From Polychytrium aggregatum (taxonomy: Eukaryota; Chytridiomycota; Chytridiomycetes; Polychytriales): DNA of 64,000 nucleotides. Within the stretch, counting starts at the first letter, position 1. Each line of letters begins with the position of its first letter. Shown here one piece after another: positions 1-8,332 of the stretch. The translations under genes and the position numbers were made by a program. The notes beneath the pieces are model-generated. The model was given only the letters and a program-made list of their open reading frames with translations, was not told where the DNA came from and made no database searches. Where the stretch lies: the NCBI RefSeq assembly GCF_025602895.1, contig NW_026516222.1, forward strand, positions 372,001 to 436,000, read 5' to 3'.

Positions 1-799
1 AGAACAGAGTGGTCGATTTGACGATGTGCGCACTGCTATCGACCAGCCTGCTGCCAGAGCTCAAGTGTCTGTTCATATCAAGCGCCTCCGCTTGCTCTGC
101 TGGCTCCTTCAATATCGACACCAACACTCGCTCGATCAACCCGACGCCATCTAGTCGTTCTGTAAGCGGATGTTGTGCAGACTACCCATATGCGCCCTGA
201 AGTGCAATGTTCCCATGCGAATCCAGGGTCGGCTGGAACAGAATCAAGCAAAGAAAAGTTTATGATGCCGGGACTGAGCCCAGAAACTCTGTCGCATGAC
301 CAAGGCAGCGCAATAGCTAGAGCAACAATGCCATTGTGTCTCCATCACCCGCTGGGTCTCATCAACGACGAAATCGACTTTTGCGCACGGATCCCTCGGC
401 GTTACAAACGTAATGATCCAAAGTGAGGTGCTCCCCGCAAACCCCTGTGACCAAGTGTTTGGAAGGAGATAGCAGAACCATGCAAACACTTTGATCCGCA
501 TTGTGAGAGCGTTCAAGCGGTAGGGCGGCCCAAAACTGCCTGATCGCAAACCGGATGCTACCGCAGCTCCAGCCTGAATACTATTCCTTTGATGATTCCT
601 CTGAAGCCTAGTAGAATATAGACTAGACATCAACGAGAACGCCGTTGAAACCCCAAACTTGAACGCCGACACGTTGCTGAGTGAGCCAAAGCAGGAGTTC
701 GCTCGCGCGATATCTACGACCTCGCTTCATTGTGGATGCTGTTGGGGATCTGGAGTCAGTGCGATCAACGAGTCCTGCGCTTCCTTCTGAGCCTGGCCG
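1..799. other. intergenic / unassigned 3' flank of TAF11
   Basis: I see no gene here. Several open frames cross it, including one of 142 codons on the minus strand at 244-672, but none resembles a known family, has splice-consistent extensions or shows coding-like composition. It may hold the TAF11 3' UTR, which would run leftwards from 800, and part of a neighbouring gene beyond the window. Confidence 0.4.
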
Positions 800-2114
800 T
801 TACAGCAGCAGCTTTTCCTGATACCCCACGGCCTTCATTCGATCGCCCTGCTGTCGGTATCGGCGAAATGCCTCTCGCAGCTGGGCAGGGGTGATGGCGC
901 CTTCTTCGCCCCACTCTTCCATGACGTCCTTTGCTGTGATTGAGAAACCAGCAATTGTGAATGTTGGCCAACAGAACAGGTCGATAGAGAACACCATGGA
1001 TCAAACGATTTGTCGTCGCCAGGGTGCCTCTTTGGAGTGAAGCGTTTTTTGTGCTGGCAGCGCTGGAAGCGCTGGAAGCAAAACAGCGACCGCCCTCGAC
1101 AAGCCAGAGCTGGACATGCAGCCTGAGCGACAGCGATCGCTGCACCATCGTTTCCACCGGTGTTGCCACAGATAAAGCCTTCTTACCTAGCTCGACCAGC
1201 TCGCCGACAAAGAGCTTTCCGGCTCCTTGCACAATTGTCAAGACGCTTTGTTGTGGGGGGTGGCCGATGATGTTCTGGATGAACTGTGAAGGGCAAAAGC
1301 AGAGCCCGTCAGGACGGGGATCGTTCTTTGGACCTATTGGGTGTGGCTACGTAGAAGGGTGATCTGGATAAATATGCCTACCTTTCTGCACGTTGATTTG
1401 TTGATGACCGATCGTCTATAGACCTCGTATCGGTCGAGCTCCTCGGGATTGAGAGCAAAGCTATCGAGGAGCGACCTGTGGTTCCCAGAAGTGAGCAGTG
1501 ATCCAATAAGCTTGCAGGAGCAGAGCAATTCGCAAAGAGATCACAGGAGGAGGACGATGATGATGGGGGCCATACTTCATCGCATCGGCGTTCTTGGCGA
1601 CAGATGGCAGAACCAAAATATCTTCATAGTCTTCCTCATCATCAATAACATCGTCCTTCTTCTCATCTTCCTGAGAAGCCCCAGGAGCGAGGGGCTGAGG
1701 GGTCGATCCGTCTGCGTTTGGTAGTGCAAGCCCCGATGTCGATGCGGCCGGCGGCTGTGAATCGAGATGAGAGGATGCTGGCGGAGGCTGGAGATCATCC
1801 GGGGGCTCGGACTTGTTGTCCTGCTCCTCCTGTGCCGACAAAACACTCGACTGGCGCTTGGGCTTGGTTGTCTTGGGCTTTTGGATACCCTTGGGTGTGA
1901 AGGGAGTCGAGGGCAGCGACGAGGCAGAGGCGGCCGATCCGCTGCCGGGGACGGCCAGCGACGGACCGGAGGTTGTCGACGAAGAAGCGGCCGCCAGATC
2001 AGATTTGCGGGGCCGACCCAGCTTTGTGGGTGGCTTCGGCGTGCCCGAAGGGTCCTTCGAGGATGTAGATTTCCGGGGCTTTTTGGTCGGAGGCGTCGAC
2101 ACCGGGAGATCCAT
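800..2114 (-). CDS. TAF11: TAF11, TFIID histone-fold subunit (4 exons)
   Basis: TAF11 is a histone-fold subunit of TFIID that pairs with TAF13 and helps load TBP at RNA polymerase II promoters. Proposed exons on the minus strand are 2114-1576, 1475-1382, 1283-1187 and 933-800. All three introns are GT-AG and restore phase: AA|G, phase 0 and G|CA. The first exon encodes a low-complexity Ser/Pro/Lys-rich N-terminus with basic, NLS-like stretches and an acidic patch (DDEEDYEDI). The conserved C-terminal domain follows: SLLDSFALNPEELDRYEVYR, then FIQNIIGHPP, then GKLFVGELVEL joined to AKDVMEEWGEEGAITP and QLREAFRRYRQQG. This is the TAFII28 fold in the expected order. The start chosen is the ATG of MDLPVSTPPTKKPRK; frame upstream stays open but has no better ATG. 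A Fanzor remnant lies about 250 bp upstream. Identification is firm; the N-terminal start is less so. Confidence 0.9.
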
Positions 2115-2360
2115 GGCGAGTGCGGCTGGATAGGAGGGGACGGCAGAGCCGAAGGTTGATGCTGACGGGAAACGCGAGCTTGAGCAAGTCAAGCGCCTGG
2201 ATCGCCCGCGCATCGAGGATCTGACCGGCGGCTGCTGGTTCTCACGGACTCGCTTGCAGCACTCCAGGCGGTCCACTTGAGGTGATGCGCCGTGCCAGCG
2301 ATTGTCCGTTTGTTTCTAGGCGCTGAATACACCCATCTATCGCTGCACTGCGGCACTTGA
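2115..2360. other. upstream region of TAF11
   Basis: This is the presumed promoter side of TAF11. Beyond open frames antisense to nothing recognisable I see no gene. The right side may hold more strongly decayed Fanzor sequence leading into the recognisable remnant at 2361. Confidence 0.3.
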
Positions 2361-2530
2361 GACCCAGCTGCTGGAGAGTGTGGAATCGCGATGCCAATGC
2401 GACGCACAACATGATCTCATCGCGCAGCCCGATTGTGGAGGCCAGAGAGCGACCTTTGCTCGCTCGGAAGCTGCCGAGGTGATCGTTTTTCGCTGCATAT
2501 GGCTTTGTTTGACGCATACTACGCTCTCAT
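2361..2530 (+). mobile_element. Fanzor element 3'-end remnant, copy 1
   Basis: This segment aligns by eye with the 3' end of the Fanzor gene at 5105-7477. In plus-strand translation it keeps WNRDANATHNMI, then a variable stretch, then VEARERPLLARKLPR and a TGA. The full copy has WNRDVNAARNMI, VEIGERPAVFTRRLPK and TGA. The RuvC-III Asp and the stop position are therefore conserved. Similarity continues past the stop, with GCTTTGTTTGACGCATACTAC corresponding to the downstream noncoding end of the full copy. The rest of the nuclease is absent or beyond recognition. Divergence is substantial, so this is an old insertion. It sits between TAF11 and the coiled-coil gene. Confidence 0.8.
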
Positions 2531-2577
2531 GAGGTATAGCGAAGACCTCCCGTTAGCTCATGTGTAGAGTGTCGAGC

Positions 2578-3645
2578 TCAGGGTTCTATCGGCACCTCGA
2601 GAATCACCAATCTCCCAGCCAGACTCTCATATTCGTAGGACAGATTCGAGAGGCGATAGCGCACGAGCCGAGCTCTGGCGCTTCTCTCTTGTGAGCTCAG
2701 AGCCGCCAGCTGGTTCTGCAGCCGGTCTACCCGACACCACAGTTGGGACTCAAGCCTGGCGAGGTTTTCGGCCATGTCTGCCAGTGCCACCTGCTGGGCC
2801 TCGAGTGCCTGAAGCTTGGACGCCTTGAAGCTGGAGAGATTCACGTCGAGGGGCCCAAAGAGGATGAGCTCCCCGGCCTCGACCCCAGCTTCTGCCGGAA
2901 GTGTCTCGGCAAGGCTCCCGAGAAGGGCGTTGGCGACATCGATGTGGTCCCGGCTCCGGTTGGAGAACTCGATCCTGTTAAGCACCAGGATCTGGTTTCG
3001 GAAGTAACGATCGATTTCTTCGGGGTGCAGAGCGACCTTGAGCGACCGCAGGGCTTGGCGCAAGTTACGAGTCGCTTCACTCATCATATGGGCAGAGTTG
3101 CGGATCTGTGGCAAGTGGTCCCGCGTCTTTGCCATCTCGGATTCAATCAGGTCCAGCTCTTGGAGAATGGCTTGGTTTTCGGGATGATCGGGCGTGGGCG
3201 GCGCAAAATGGCTGTCCAGCAGAGCCAGTAGATCCATAACGAGCGAATCGAAGCGAGCCCGTTCGGCATCAAGTTCGGCAGCCTCGACTGTCGCCGACTG
3301 GAGCATCGCCCGCAGAACCTCGAGCTGCTCTTGGCGTTGTTGGTATTGCTGCTCGAGCCTGAATTTCGACTTTTGCGACTCCTCGATGAGGCTGCCCCGA
3401 GTGCCGGCCAAAAGGGTCTGGAGTTTGGTGAAGGAAAGGCGCTGCAAGCGACGGAGGAGACGAGACTCATCCGAAACAGCCGAGTCGAGCCGAGAGAGGG
3501 CAACTTGACCCGACCGGACTTGGTCGCGGATGCCCTGGAGAATACCGCGCTGCTGTTCTTGGATGGCCGGGACGTTGCCAAGCGCATTTAGGGCAGAGAC
3601 GATGGCCATGTATGCTTGGAGGAAAGGGGGCACTGGCTGGGCCAT
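2578..3645 (-). CDS. coiled-coil protein of unknown function
   Basis: A single uninterrupted frame of 355 codons from the ATG of MAQPVPPFLQAYMAI. I do not recognise the family. The protein is rich in Leu, Gln, Glu, Ala and Arg, with long heptad-like stretches from about residue 40 to 340. Examples are QLEVLRAMLQSATVEAAELD and SKLQALEAQQVALADMAENL. It has no signal peptide or membrane segment. The frame stays open for about 19 codons upstream of the chosen ATG without another ATG, so a small upstream exon is possible. A structural role in a cytoskeletal or kinetochore-like assembly is conceivable but is only inference. Codon use matches the neighbouring host genes. It lies between Fanzor copy 1 and the composite element. 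Confidence 0.7.
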   Translation of the reverse strand: MAQPVPPFLQAYMAIVSALNALGNVPAIQEQQRGILQGIRDQVRSGQVALSRLDSAVSDESRLLRRLQRLSFTKLQTLLAGTRGSLIEESQKSKFRLEQQYQQRQEQLEVLRAMLQSATVEAAELDAERARFDSLVMDLLALLDSHFAPPTPDHPENQAILQELDLIESEMAKTRDHLPQIRNSAHMMSEATRNLRQALRSLKVALHPEEIDRYFRNQILVLNRIEFSNRSRDHIDVANALLGSLAETLPAEAGVEAGELILFGPLDVNLSSFKASKLQALEAQQVALADMAENLARLESQLWCRVDRLQNQLAALSSQERSARARLVRYRLSNLSYEYESLAGRLVILEVPIEP

Positions 3646-4121
3646 GACGGGATGGCGAGGCAAGGCTGCGTCAATAAGCGTTGCTTGATTCAGGTATGAC
3701 ACAATAGATGTACGAGTCGGATGATGCTGCCGATGCCGCTCGTTTGGCTGGAGTAGTCCAGGGGCCGGGGTTTGAATGTGGCCAGAGCAAAGTCATGAGG
3801 GCAGGAAGCATTCGCACAGCTAGTCGTCGCTGCGAATCGAGCTGGTGTGGGTGCGACGCCGAAAGTGAAAGCATCGACAGTCCAAGAACCCAGAGGTCGC
3901 CCAAGACGAATTCTGGCCAATCCTCGTTCCGCGCTGTCCGTGCGAACGGCTTGCGAGAACAAAACGGGACAGTAGTGTCCCTGGGTGCCCTTCGCATCAG
4001 CCACTGCCTTCAGCGCAGCGATCTGCAGGCCGCATGGTCAAAGCCATACGATCGTTTCCGGTCTCGGTTGGAGATCGAGTGGCTTTGTTTGTTCGGGGGC
4101 AGTCTTTACAGGCAATCCAAT
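3646..4121. other. intergenic, presumed host promoter DNA left of the mobile element
   Basis: I see no gene. Open frames on both strands do not resemble known proteins. The right border touches the candidate left terminal repeat of the composite element. Confidence 0.35.
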
Positions 4122-4134
4122 AAAAAACGGGACA
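4122..4134 (+). repeat. left terminal inverted-repeat core
   Basis: AAAAAACGGGACA, the inverted partner of 7550-7562. It lies about 60 bp before the first transposase-like frame. A TA directly precedes it. The sequence outside the 13-mer differs from that next to the right copy, so the repeat may be short or eroded. Confidence 0.6.
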
Positions 4135-4192
4135 CCCGGGTTTTTGACCATTCGTCGAATATTTTGTTACCCAATGTTATCGCGCGCTGGCC

Positions 4193-4825
4193 ATGACCAT
4201 TCGCCACACATCCGACTTTCGCACCGCCGCATTGCGATGCTACGCCCTCATCCATAGCCTGCGTAAGGTTGCCTCCATATTCAGTGTATCCAAGAGCACC
4301 ATCCATCGATGGCACCGAGGACACAAGCCAACCGAGTCACAGCTCGCAGATCCACTTTCTTCGAGCAGGCATGTCCAGTCATTCGCACCCTGATTGAACA
4401 GGACCCGTTCCAGACTGGTCCTGTGTTGCGATGCAAGCTCGAGTCCATCCTCCAGAGGAAAGTATCACTCTCACTCTGCCACACTGCCATCCACCGAGCA
4501 GGTCTCTCACACAAGAGGGCAACACACCTCTACAAGTCCAAGCGACTGGATGAGCGAGTGGCACAGTTCAGGGACCAGGCCCGCTCCATCGACCCACGAC
4601 GATTCGTTTTTGTCGACGAGACAGGGATCAGGAAATCCATTTTTCCTCTTTACGGATACTCACCGAAGGGTGCTCCGCTTCGCCAGCGCAATCACATGAA
4701 ACACAAGTCCGTCTCGGCTGCATTTGCCATCAACCACTCTGGTGTGCTGCATCGATCGCCGAGGATGGTCAGTGATCTTCACCCCACCTGCCTCGCCCGA
4801 CTTCAATCCCATCGAGAACTTCTTT
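4193..4825 (+). pseudogene. decayed Tc1/mariner-like (IS630-superfamily) transposase
   Basis: The remnant is spread over three frames. The first (from 4193) begins MTIRHTSDFRTAALRCYAL and contains an N-terminal helix-turn-helix: LRKVASIFSVSKSTIHRWHR. The second frame (4309-4770) carries further DNA-binding sequence, then RRFVFVDETGIRKSIFPLYG, whose Asp is the first DDE-type catalytic residue, followed by YSPKGAPLRQRNHMKHKSVS. The third frame, about 4750-4825, has VIFTPPASPDFNPIENFFG, the C-terminal catalytic block. The stretch that should lie between the first and last blocks, with the second catalytic Asp, is missing, so there is an internal deletion as well as frameshifts. Similarity stops at 4825, where the Fanzor left side begins. 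It cannot encode an active transposase. Confidence 0.85.
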
Positions 4826-4861
4826 GGGGTTGAGTCCCCACCGATTTGGGGTTTAGTCCCC
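4826..4861 (+). repeat. twin palindromic motif at left side of the Fanzor unit
   Basis: GGGGTTGAGTCCCC at 4826-4839 and GGGGTTTAGTCCCC at 4848-4861 are near-identical direct copies separated by 8 bp. Each is an imperfect palindrome with GGGG/CCCC arms, able to form a short hairpin. The pair starts exactly where transposase similarity ends, so it could be the left end of the inserted Fanzor unit or a promoter element. Function is inferred. Confidence 0.5.
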
Positions 4862-4969
4862 CAATCAAGCCGCCATTTTCGCGTTCACATCCCTGGCTTG
4901 AACCTCTCGGCGATTTTTGAACAGGGTCACTTCCCCAACCAGCCCGCAAGACGGGCTCCTGCTCTCGGG

Positions 4970-4976
4970 TATAAAT
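4970..4976 (+). promoter_or_regulatory. TATA box of the Fanzor gene
   Basis: TATAAAT lies about 129 bp upstream of the Fanzor ATG. A pyrimidine-rich stretch follows at about 4988-5020 and the ATG is in CCCCCATGCC context. Together these form a plausible dedicated RNA polymerase II promoter carried by the element. Confidence 0.5.
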
Positions 4977-5104
4977 GCCACACCTTCGTCCTGCTGCTTT
5001 CTTCCCTCATCTCGCCTTGATCTGATCATCGCGCTATTGTACGATAAAAAAAAGTCTCTGCTCTGACCAGTACCACTGGCAGGCATCCAGCATCCTCTGC
5101 CCCC

Positions 5105-7477
5105 ATGCCTCCGAAGCGTAAGGGTACCGGTGATGGCCAGCCTCGGCCACCCAGGCCCAAGAAAGCCAAGTCACAGTCGGAGCCTGTCTCTGGTTCGTAT
5201 TCTGATCCCACGCATGCTTGGTCGTCTGTTGCTCCGTCGCTCACCACCACTGCTTCTGCAGATCCAATGGATGTCGATCCCACCGAGCCTGGTCCATCTA
5301 CTTCCTCGAGTACCGGCAAGCGATGTCCCAAGTGCGATGGCACCGATCACGAACGCTGCAACACTAGCAAGTGTCCCAAATACCGGCCCCTCAAGAGTTC
5401 TGTCGTCCCACTCGTGGATGGAAGGTCATCCGCCCCTCAGTTCAGCTGCTTCAAGCAGACGATGGATGGCTGTTGTCTCAATCCCGCTCTCCGCGACAAG
5501 ATCCAGGCCACCGTCGAGGCCATGACCCAGATCCAGTTCGAGGCATCCAGGCTGCTCAACCTGCACATCCTCCGGTGCATCGAGCAGGATCTTCCCGTCC
5601 CCGTCATCTCCAAGTCCACCCCTGCTTTCATCCGCCAATGCTTCAAGATCGTCCAGGACGGTGCCCTCTCGCCGACCGGGGACAATGAGAAATACAACGA
5701 GCATCTGGTCGCTTCCTTTCGCGACTACCAGACCACTCGGCACGCAGACCTGCCTCCGGCCCCTCGTCTGCCTGATGGTGCTCACAGTCAGCTTCTCACC
5801 CTGGCTGTCAATGCCTATGCCACCAACTGCACCACCCACCTCGACCTGGCCTACTGGCGACTCCTTCGCCGCTTCTGCGCTGCCGTCTTCCCAGCCAACA
5901 AGCACAAGCACGACGCCATCGAGGCCTGTCTCGAGCTCTTCGAGAAACCAGGGCAGACTCCACCCAAGGCCGATCTCGAGTTCCTCTATCCAGACTTTGG
6001 CCACGTCCTGGACGAGTTTCGGTACAGCAACGACCAGGACCGCTTCCGGGCCCTCCATCGCCTCTCACACCATGTGGGAATCCTCGCCCGGGACAAGATG
6101 GTCGACAATGTCCACAAGTGGATCGACTGTGACATGCCCGCCCTCCGAGTCACCGAGCTGCAGCGCCAGGCCAAGCTGGACGAGCTCACTACCCAAGGCA
6201 TTCCCTCCGACAACAAGAGGTTCACCAAGGCCAAGTCGGAGCTCGGCACCACCAAGGCCAAGATCAACAAGCTGGCATCCAGACTCAAGTGGGCACTCAA
6301 GCAACTCGCCGTCGACACTCCTCCGGCCGTGTGCACGATGGTTCCTCTGTGCACCACCAAGGCCAAGTATGTCAAGATCGACACGGTCACTCTTTGGAAT
6401 CTCCTGGGTCCAAAGAAGCGCCTTGGCCTCACCAGGGACAAGCTCAAGGAAGAAGGTGAGGACGGTGTCAACAACTAGGATCGTCTCTGGCGCAGCTGCT
6501 TCAAGCTGCGTAGTTCCCTCTTCCAAGAGCGGGACGTGAACAAGAAGCTGTTCAACTACGAGATCAGCACCGATGGCATTGGATGCACCATCGGCCTCGT
6601 CAAGTTTGTGCCTCGAACCGATCGCACCGAGACCTCCGAGCCTCCTCCGACTGCCGAGCAGCGCATCCAGGCCCACATCGGCAGCTCAGACCCCGAACGC
6701 ACCACTTGGATTGGCATCGATCCTGGAGTCGGCTCCATCTTCACGGCGGTCATCCAAGCACCGGGCCACCAAGACGAGGTGGTCTCGTTCTCCAATGGTC
6801 ACTATCAGCACATGTGTGGCCATACGTCCAACACCAAGTGGCACAACACCATGAAGTATCGACTCAGCATCGAGACCTGGATGTCGACCACCCCCTCGCC
6901 CAAGGTGCAGTCCTCGAAGGCCTTCAAGGTCCATCTCGCCCATGTCCTGCGACCGGAGCTGCGAGTGCAGCTCGACTTCCACCTTGGCAAGAAGGCTCGT
7001 CACCATCGCTTCACGGGCCACAAGAGGCGCCAAGTGGCCGTCGACAGGATGTGCAAGGCCGTCCTGAAGCACGCCCCGAAACGGACCGATGTGGTGATCG
7101 CCTTTGGCAATGCGTCATGGCGTCAAGGCAAGGGCTATGCATCCAGCCCTCGGAGGCAGCGATTTGCTCAGTACTTTGAGCAGTTCGAGCACCACCGACG
7201 CCGTCCCAATCACCATCATGGAAGCGTCAAGGTAGTCTCGACGAACGAGTTCAACACCTCACAGGTGTGCTCCAAGTGCCTGGAGCCAGTTCGGCTGGGG
7301 GATCTGAAAGCGCCCAGTGTTGCGAATTCCCACTTTGTCAGGAGCTGCAAGAATCCCAGCTGCCGGACAGTGTGGAATCGCGACGTCAATGCGGCGCGCA
7401 ACATGATCACAGTATGCAGGTCGATTGTGGAGATCGGAGAGCGACCGGCGGTCTTCACTCGGAGGCTGCCAAAGTGA
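5105..7477 (+). pseudogene. Fanzor-family (eukaryotic TnpB-like) RNA-guided nuclease with one in-frame TAG
   Basis: Fanzors are eukaryotic relatives of transposon TnpB that cut DNA guided by a noncoding RNA from their own locus. One frame of about 790 codons runs from the ATG at 5105 to TGA at 7475-7477, broken only by TAG at 6476-6478 (codon 458). The N-terminus is basic and NLS-like (MPPKRKGTG, PPRPKKAK), followed by a Cys-rich cluster CPKCDGTDHERC from about residue 74. The C-terminal half has the RuvC motifs. RuvC-I is WIGIDPGVGS (Asp codon 6719-6721). The alternative Glu is in STNEFNTSQVCSKC (codon 7247-7249), next to a zinc finger (CSKC, CKNPSC). RuvC-III is WNRDVNAARNM (Asp codon 7382-7384). 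The canonical TnpB Glu region reads VVIAFGNAS, so only the alternative Glu is present. No intron fits over the TAG. Family call very firm; activity doubtful. Confidence 0.93.
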
Positions 7478-7562
7478 TCTGTTTTATTTCTTGTGGCTTT
7501 GCTTGACGCAAGCACAGCACATACTACATGTTCATGGAAACGGCTATATTGTCCCGTTTTTT
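7382..7562 (+). ncRNA. candidate Fanzor guide-RNA (omega-RNA) scaffold region
   Basis: In TnpB and Fanzor loci the guide RNA scaffold overlaps the 3' end of the gene and runs to the right end of the element. Here the last about 95 coding bases plus about 85 noncoding bases are the only part also retained in two diverged copies (2361-2530 and 10919-11057). The noncoding part contains a hairpin GCTTGACGCAAGC at 7501-7513 that is matched in the inverted remnant (GCTTG/CAAGC arms, loop changed). The guide would be read from host DNA just right of about 7563. This is inference; no transcript evidence is available. Confidence 0.35.
7550..7562 (-). repeat. right terminal inverted-repeat core
   Basis: TGTCCCGTTTTTT, the reverse complement of 4122-4134. 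The flank on its outer side (TTCTGAATA) is also found, inverted, outside the same motif in the remnant at 10919-11057, so this end is well supported. Confidence 0.65.
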
Positions 7563-7566
7563 TCTG

Positions 7567-7572
7567 AATAAA
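7567..7572 (+). terminator. possible polyadenylation signal after Fanzor
   Basis: AATAAA about 90 bp past the Fanzor stop and just outside the terminal repeat core. It could serve the Fanzor transcript or be chance. Confidence 0.3.
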
Positions 7573-8332
7573 GTGTAGTGCATCTGGTTGATCTCCTTGG
7601 ACACGCTGTTTGGACATGGTCGGAACAACGACACTCGCTTCGTTTTGGGTGCCCTGGAAACGGGCATTTCGCCCTGGTTGAGTACGCCGCCAACATGCCA
7701 GCCGTTGTCCACATTGGGCTGCTCGGTCGTCTCCACAATCAGCCTCCACCCGACGGTCATGGTTTGTATATCGCTGTTGCTGGGGCGGCATGTTGGATAT
7801 ATCGGATGCGCAGGCTCCAGAATTGGGGAAAGCATTCGATATGGCGCTTCGGGGAGCAGGGGCGATGTCCTTTGAGAAGCAAAGTTGCGATTTGAGGCGC
7901 TGAAGCGACGGAGAATAATAATAATAACAAATGATGCCGATCCAGCAGAAGCAATGCCGATCCACCCAAGGCAGCGGCGGTGAGGGACCGTGCCAGTTCA
8001 TGACACAAGGGTCTGAGTCACATGGGTGGCGGCTTGTGCAGTGATTGATTCTGGCGCGAATGCCCATCCGATCGATTTGTGCCTTCTGGATGGGGGTTCG
8101 GATTCGATCTCGACAGCCAGGTTGCTCCCCCCACCCAGTCCCAGTATCGTGCGGCAATGCCATCCACCACCCAGGTCATTTTCGCCACCACCCACACTTC
8201 CGAGGCAAGCCGAGAGCTGTCGCTGGGTATATCAACCGGCAGCACTTGCCTCTCTCCTCAATTACCATCTCAGCGAGCCAAGCCCGCAATTGAACCGAGT
8301 AGCCCTTCACCACCCTTCATCGACAACCAAGC
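7573..8332. other. intergenic between mobile element and glycosyltransferase
   Basis: I see no gene. Long minus-strand frames cross it and overlap the Fanzor 3' end, but they lack family resemblance. The first bases right of the element are where a Fanzor guide sequence would lie. The right part should hold the glycosyltransferase promoter; no clear TATA box was seen. Confidence 0.35.

Larger units (their letters stand above)
4122..7562 (+). mobile_element. composite Tc1/mariner-like element carrying a Fanzor gene
   Basis: The 13-mer AAAAAACGGGACA occurs at 4122-4134 and as its reverse complement at 7550-7562, so the interval is bracketed by inverted copies. Just inside the left copy lies a decayed DDE transposase of IS630/Tc1/mariner type. 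Just inside the right copy is the 3' end of a Fanzor gene. A near-identical terminal motif (AAAAACGGGACA, 10919-10930) sits at the outer end of the separate Fanzor remnant at 10919-11057, supporting this as an element end. TA dinucleotides lie close to the repeats, as for mariner target sites, but I could not fix exact borders. Fanzor genes captured by several eukaryotic DNA transposon families are established; this arrangement is inferred here. Confidence 0.65.

Noticed and set aside
244-672. 142-codon minus-strand frame containing FVVDETQR
   Set aside because: The VDET string recalls DDE transposases, but no other transposase block is present.
5426-6058. Minus-strand frames opposite the Fanzor gene
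   Set aside because: They mirror the Fanzor coding strand and have no motif of their own.
6452-6478. An intron that would remove the internal Fanzor TAG
   Set aside because: The only nearby donor/acceptor pair (GTGAGG to ACTAG) is 23 bp and would shift the frame away from the conserved continuation.
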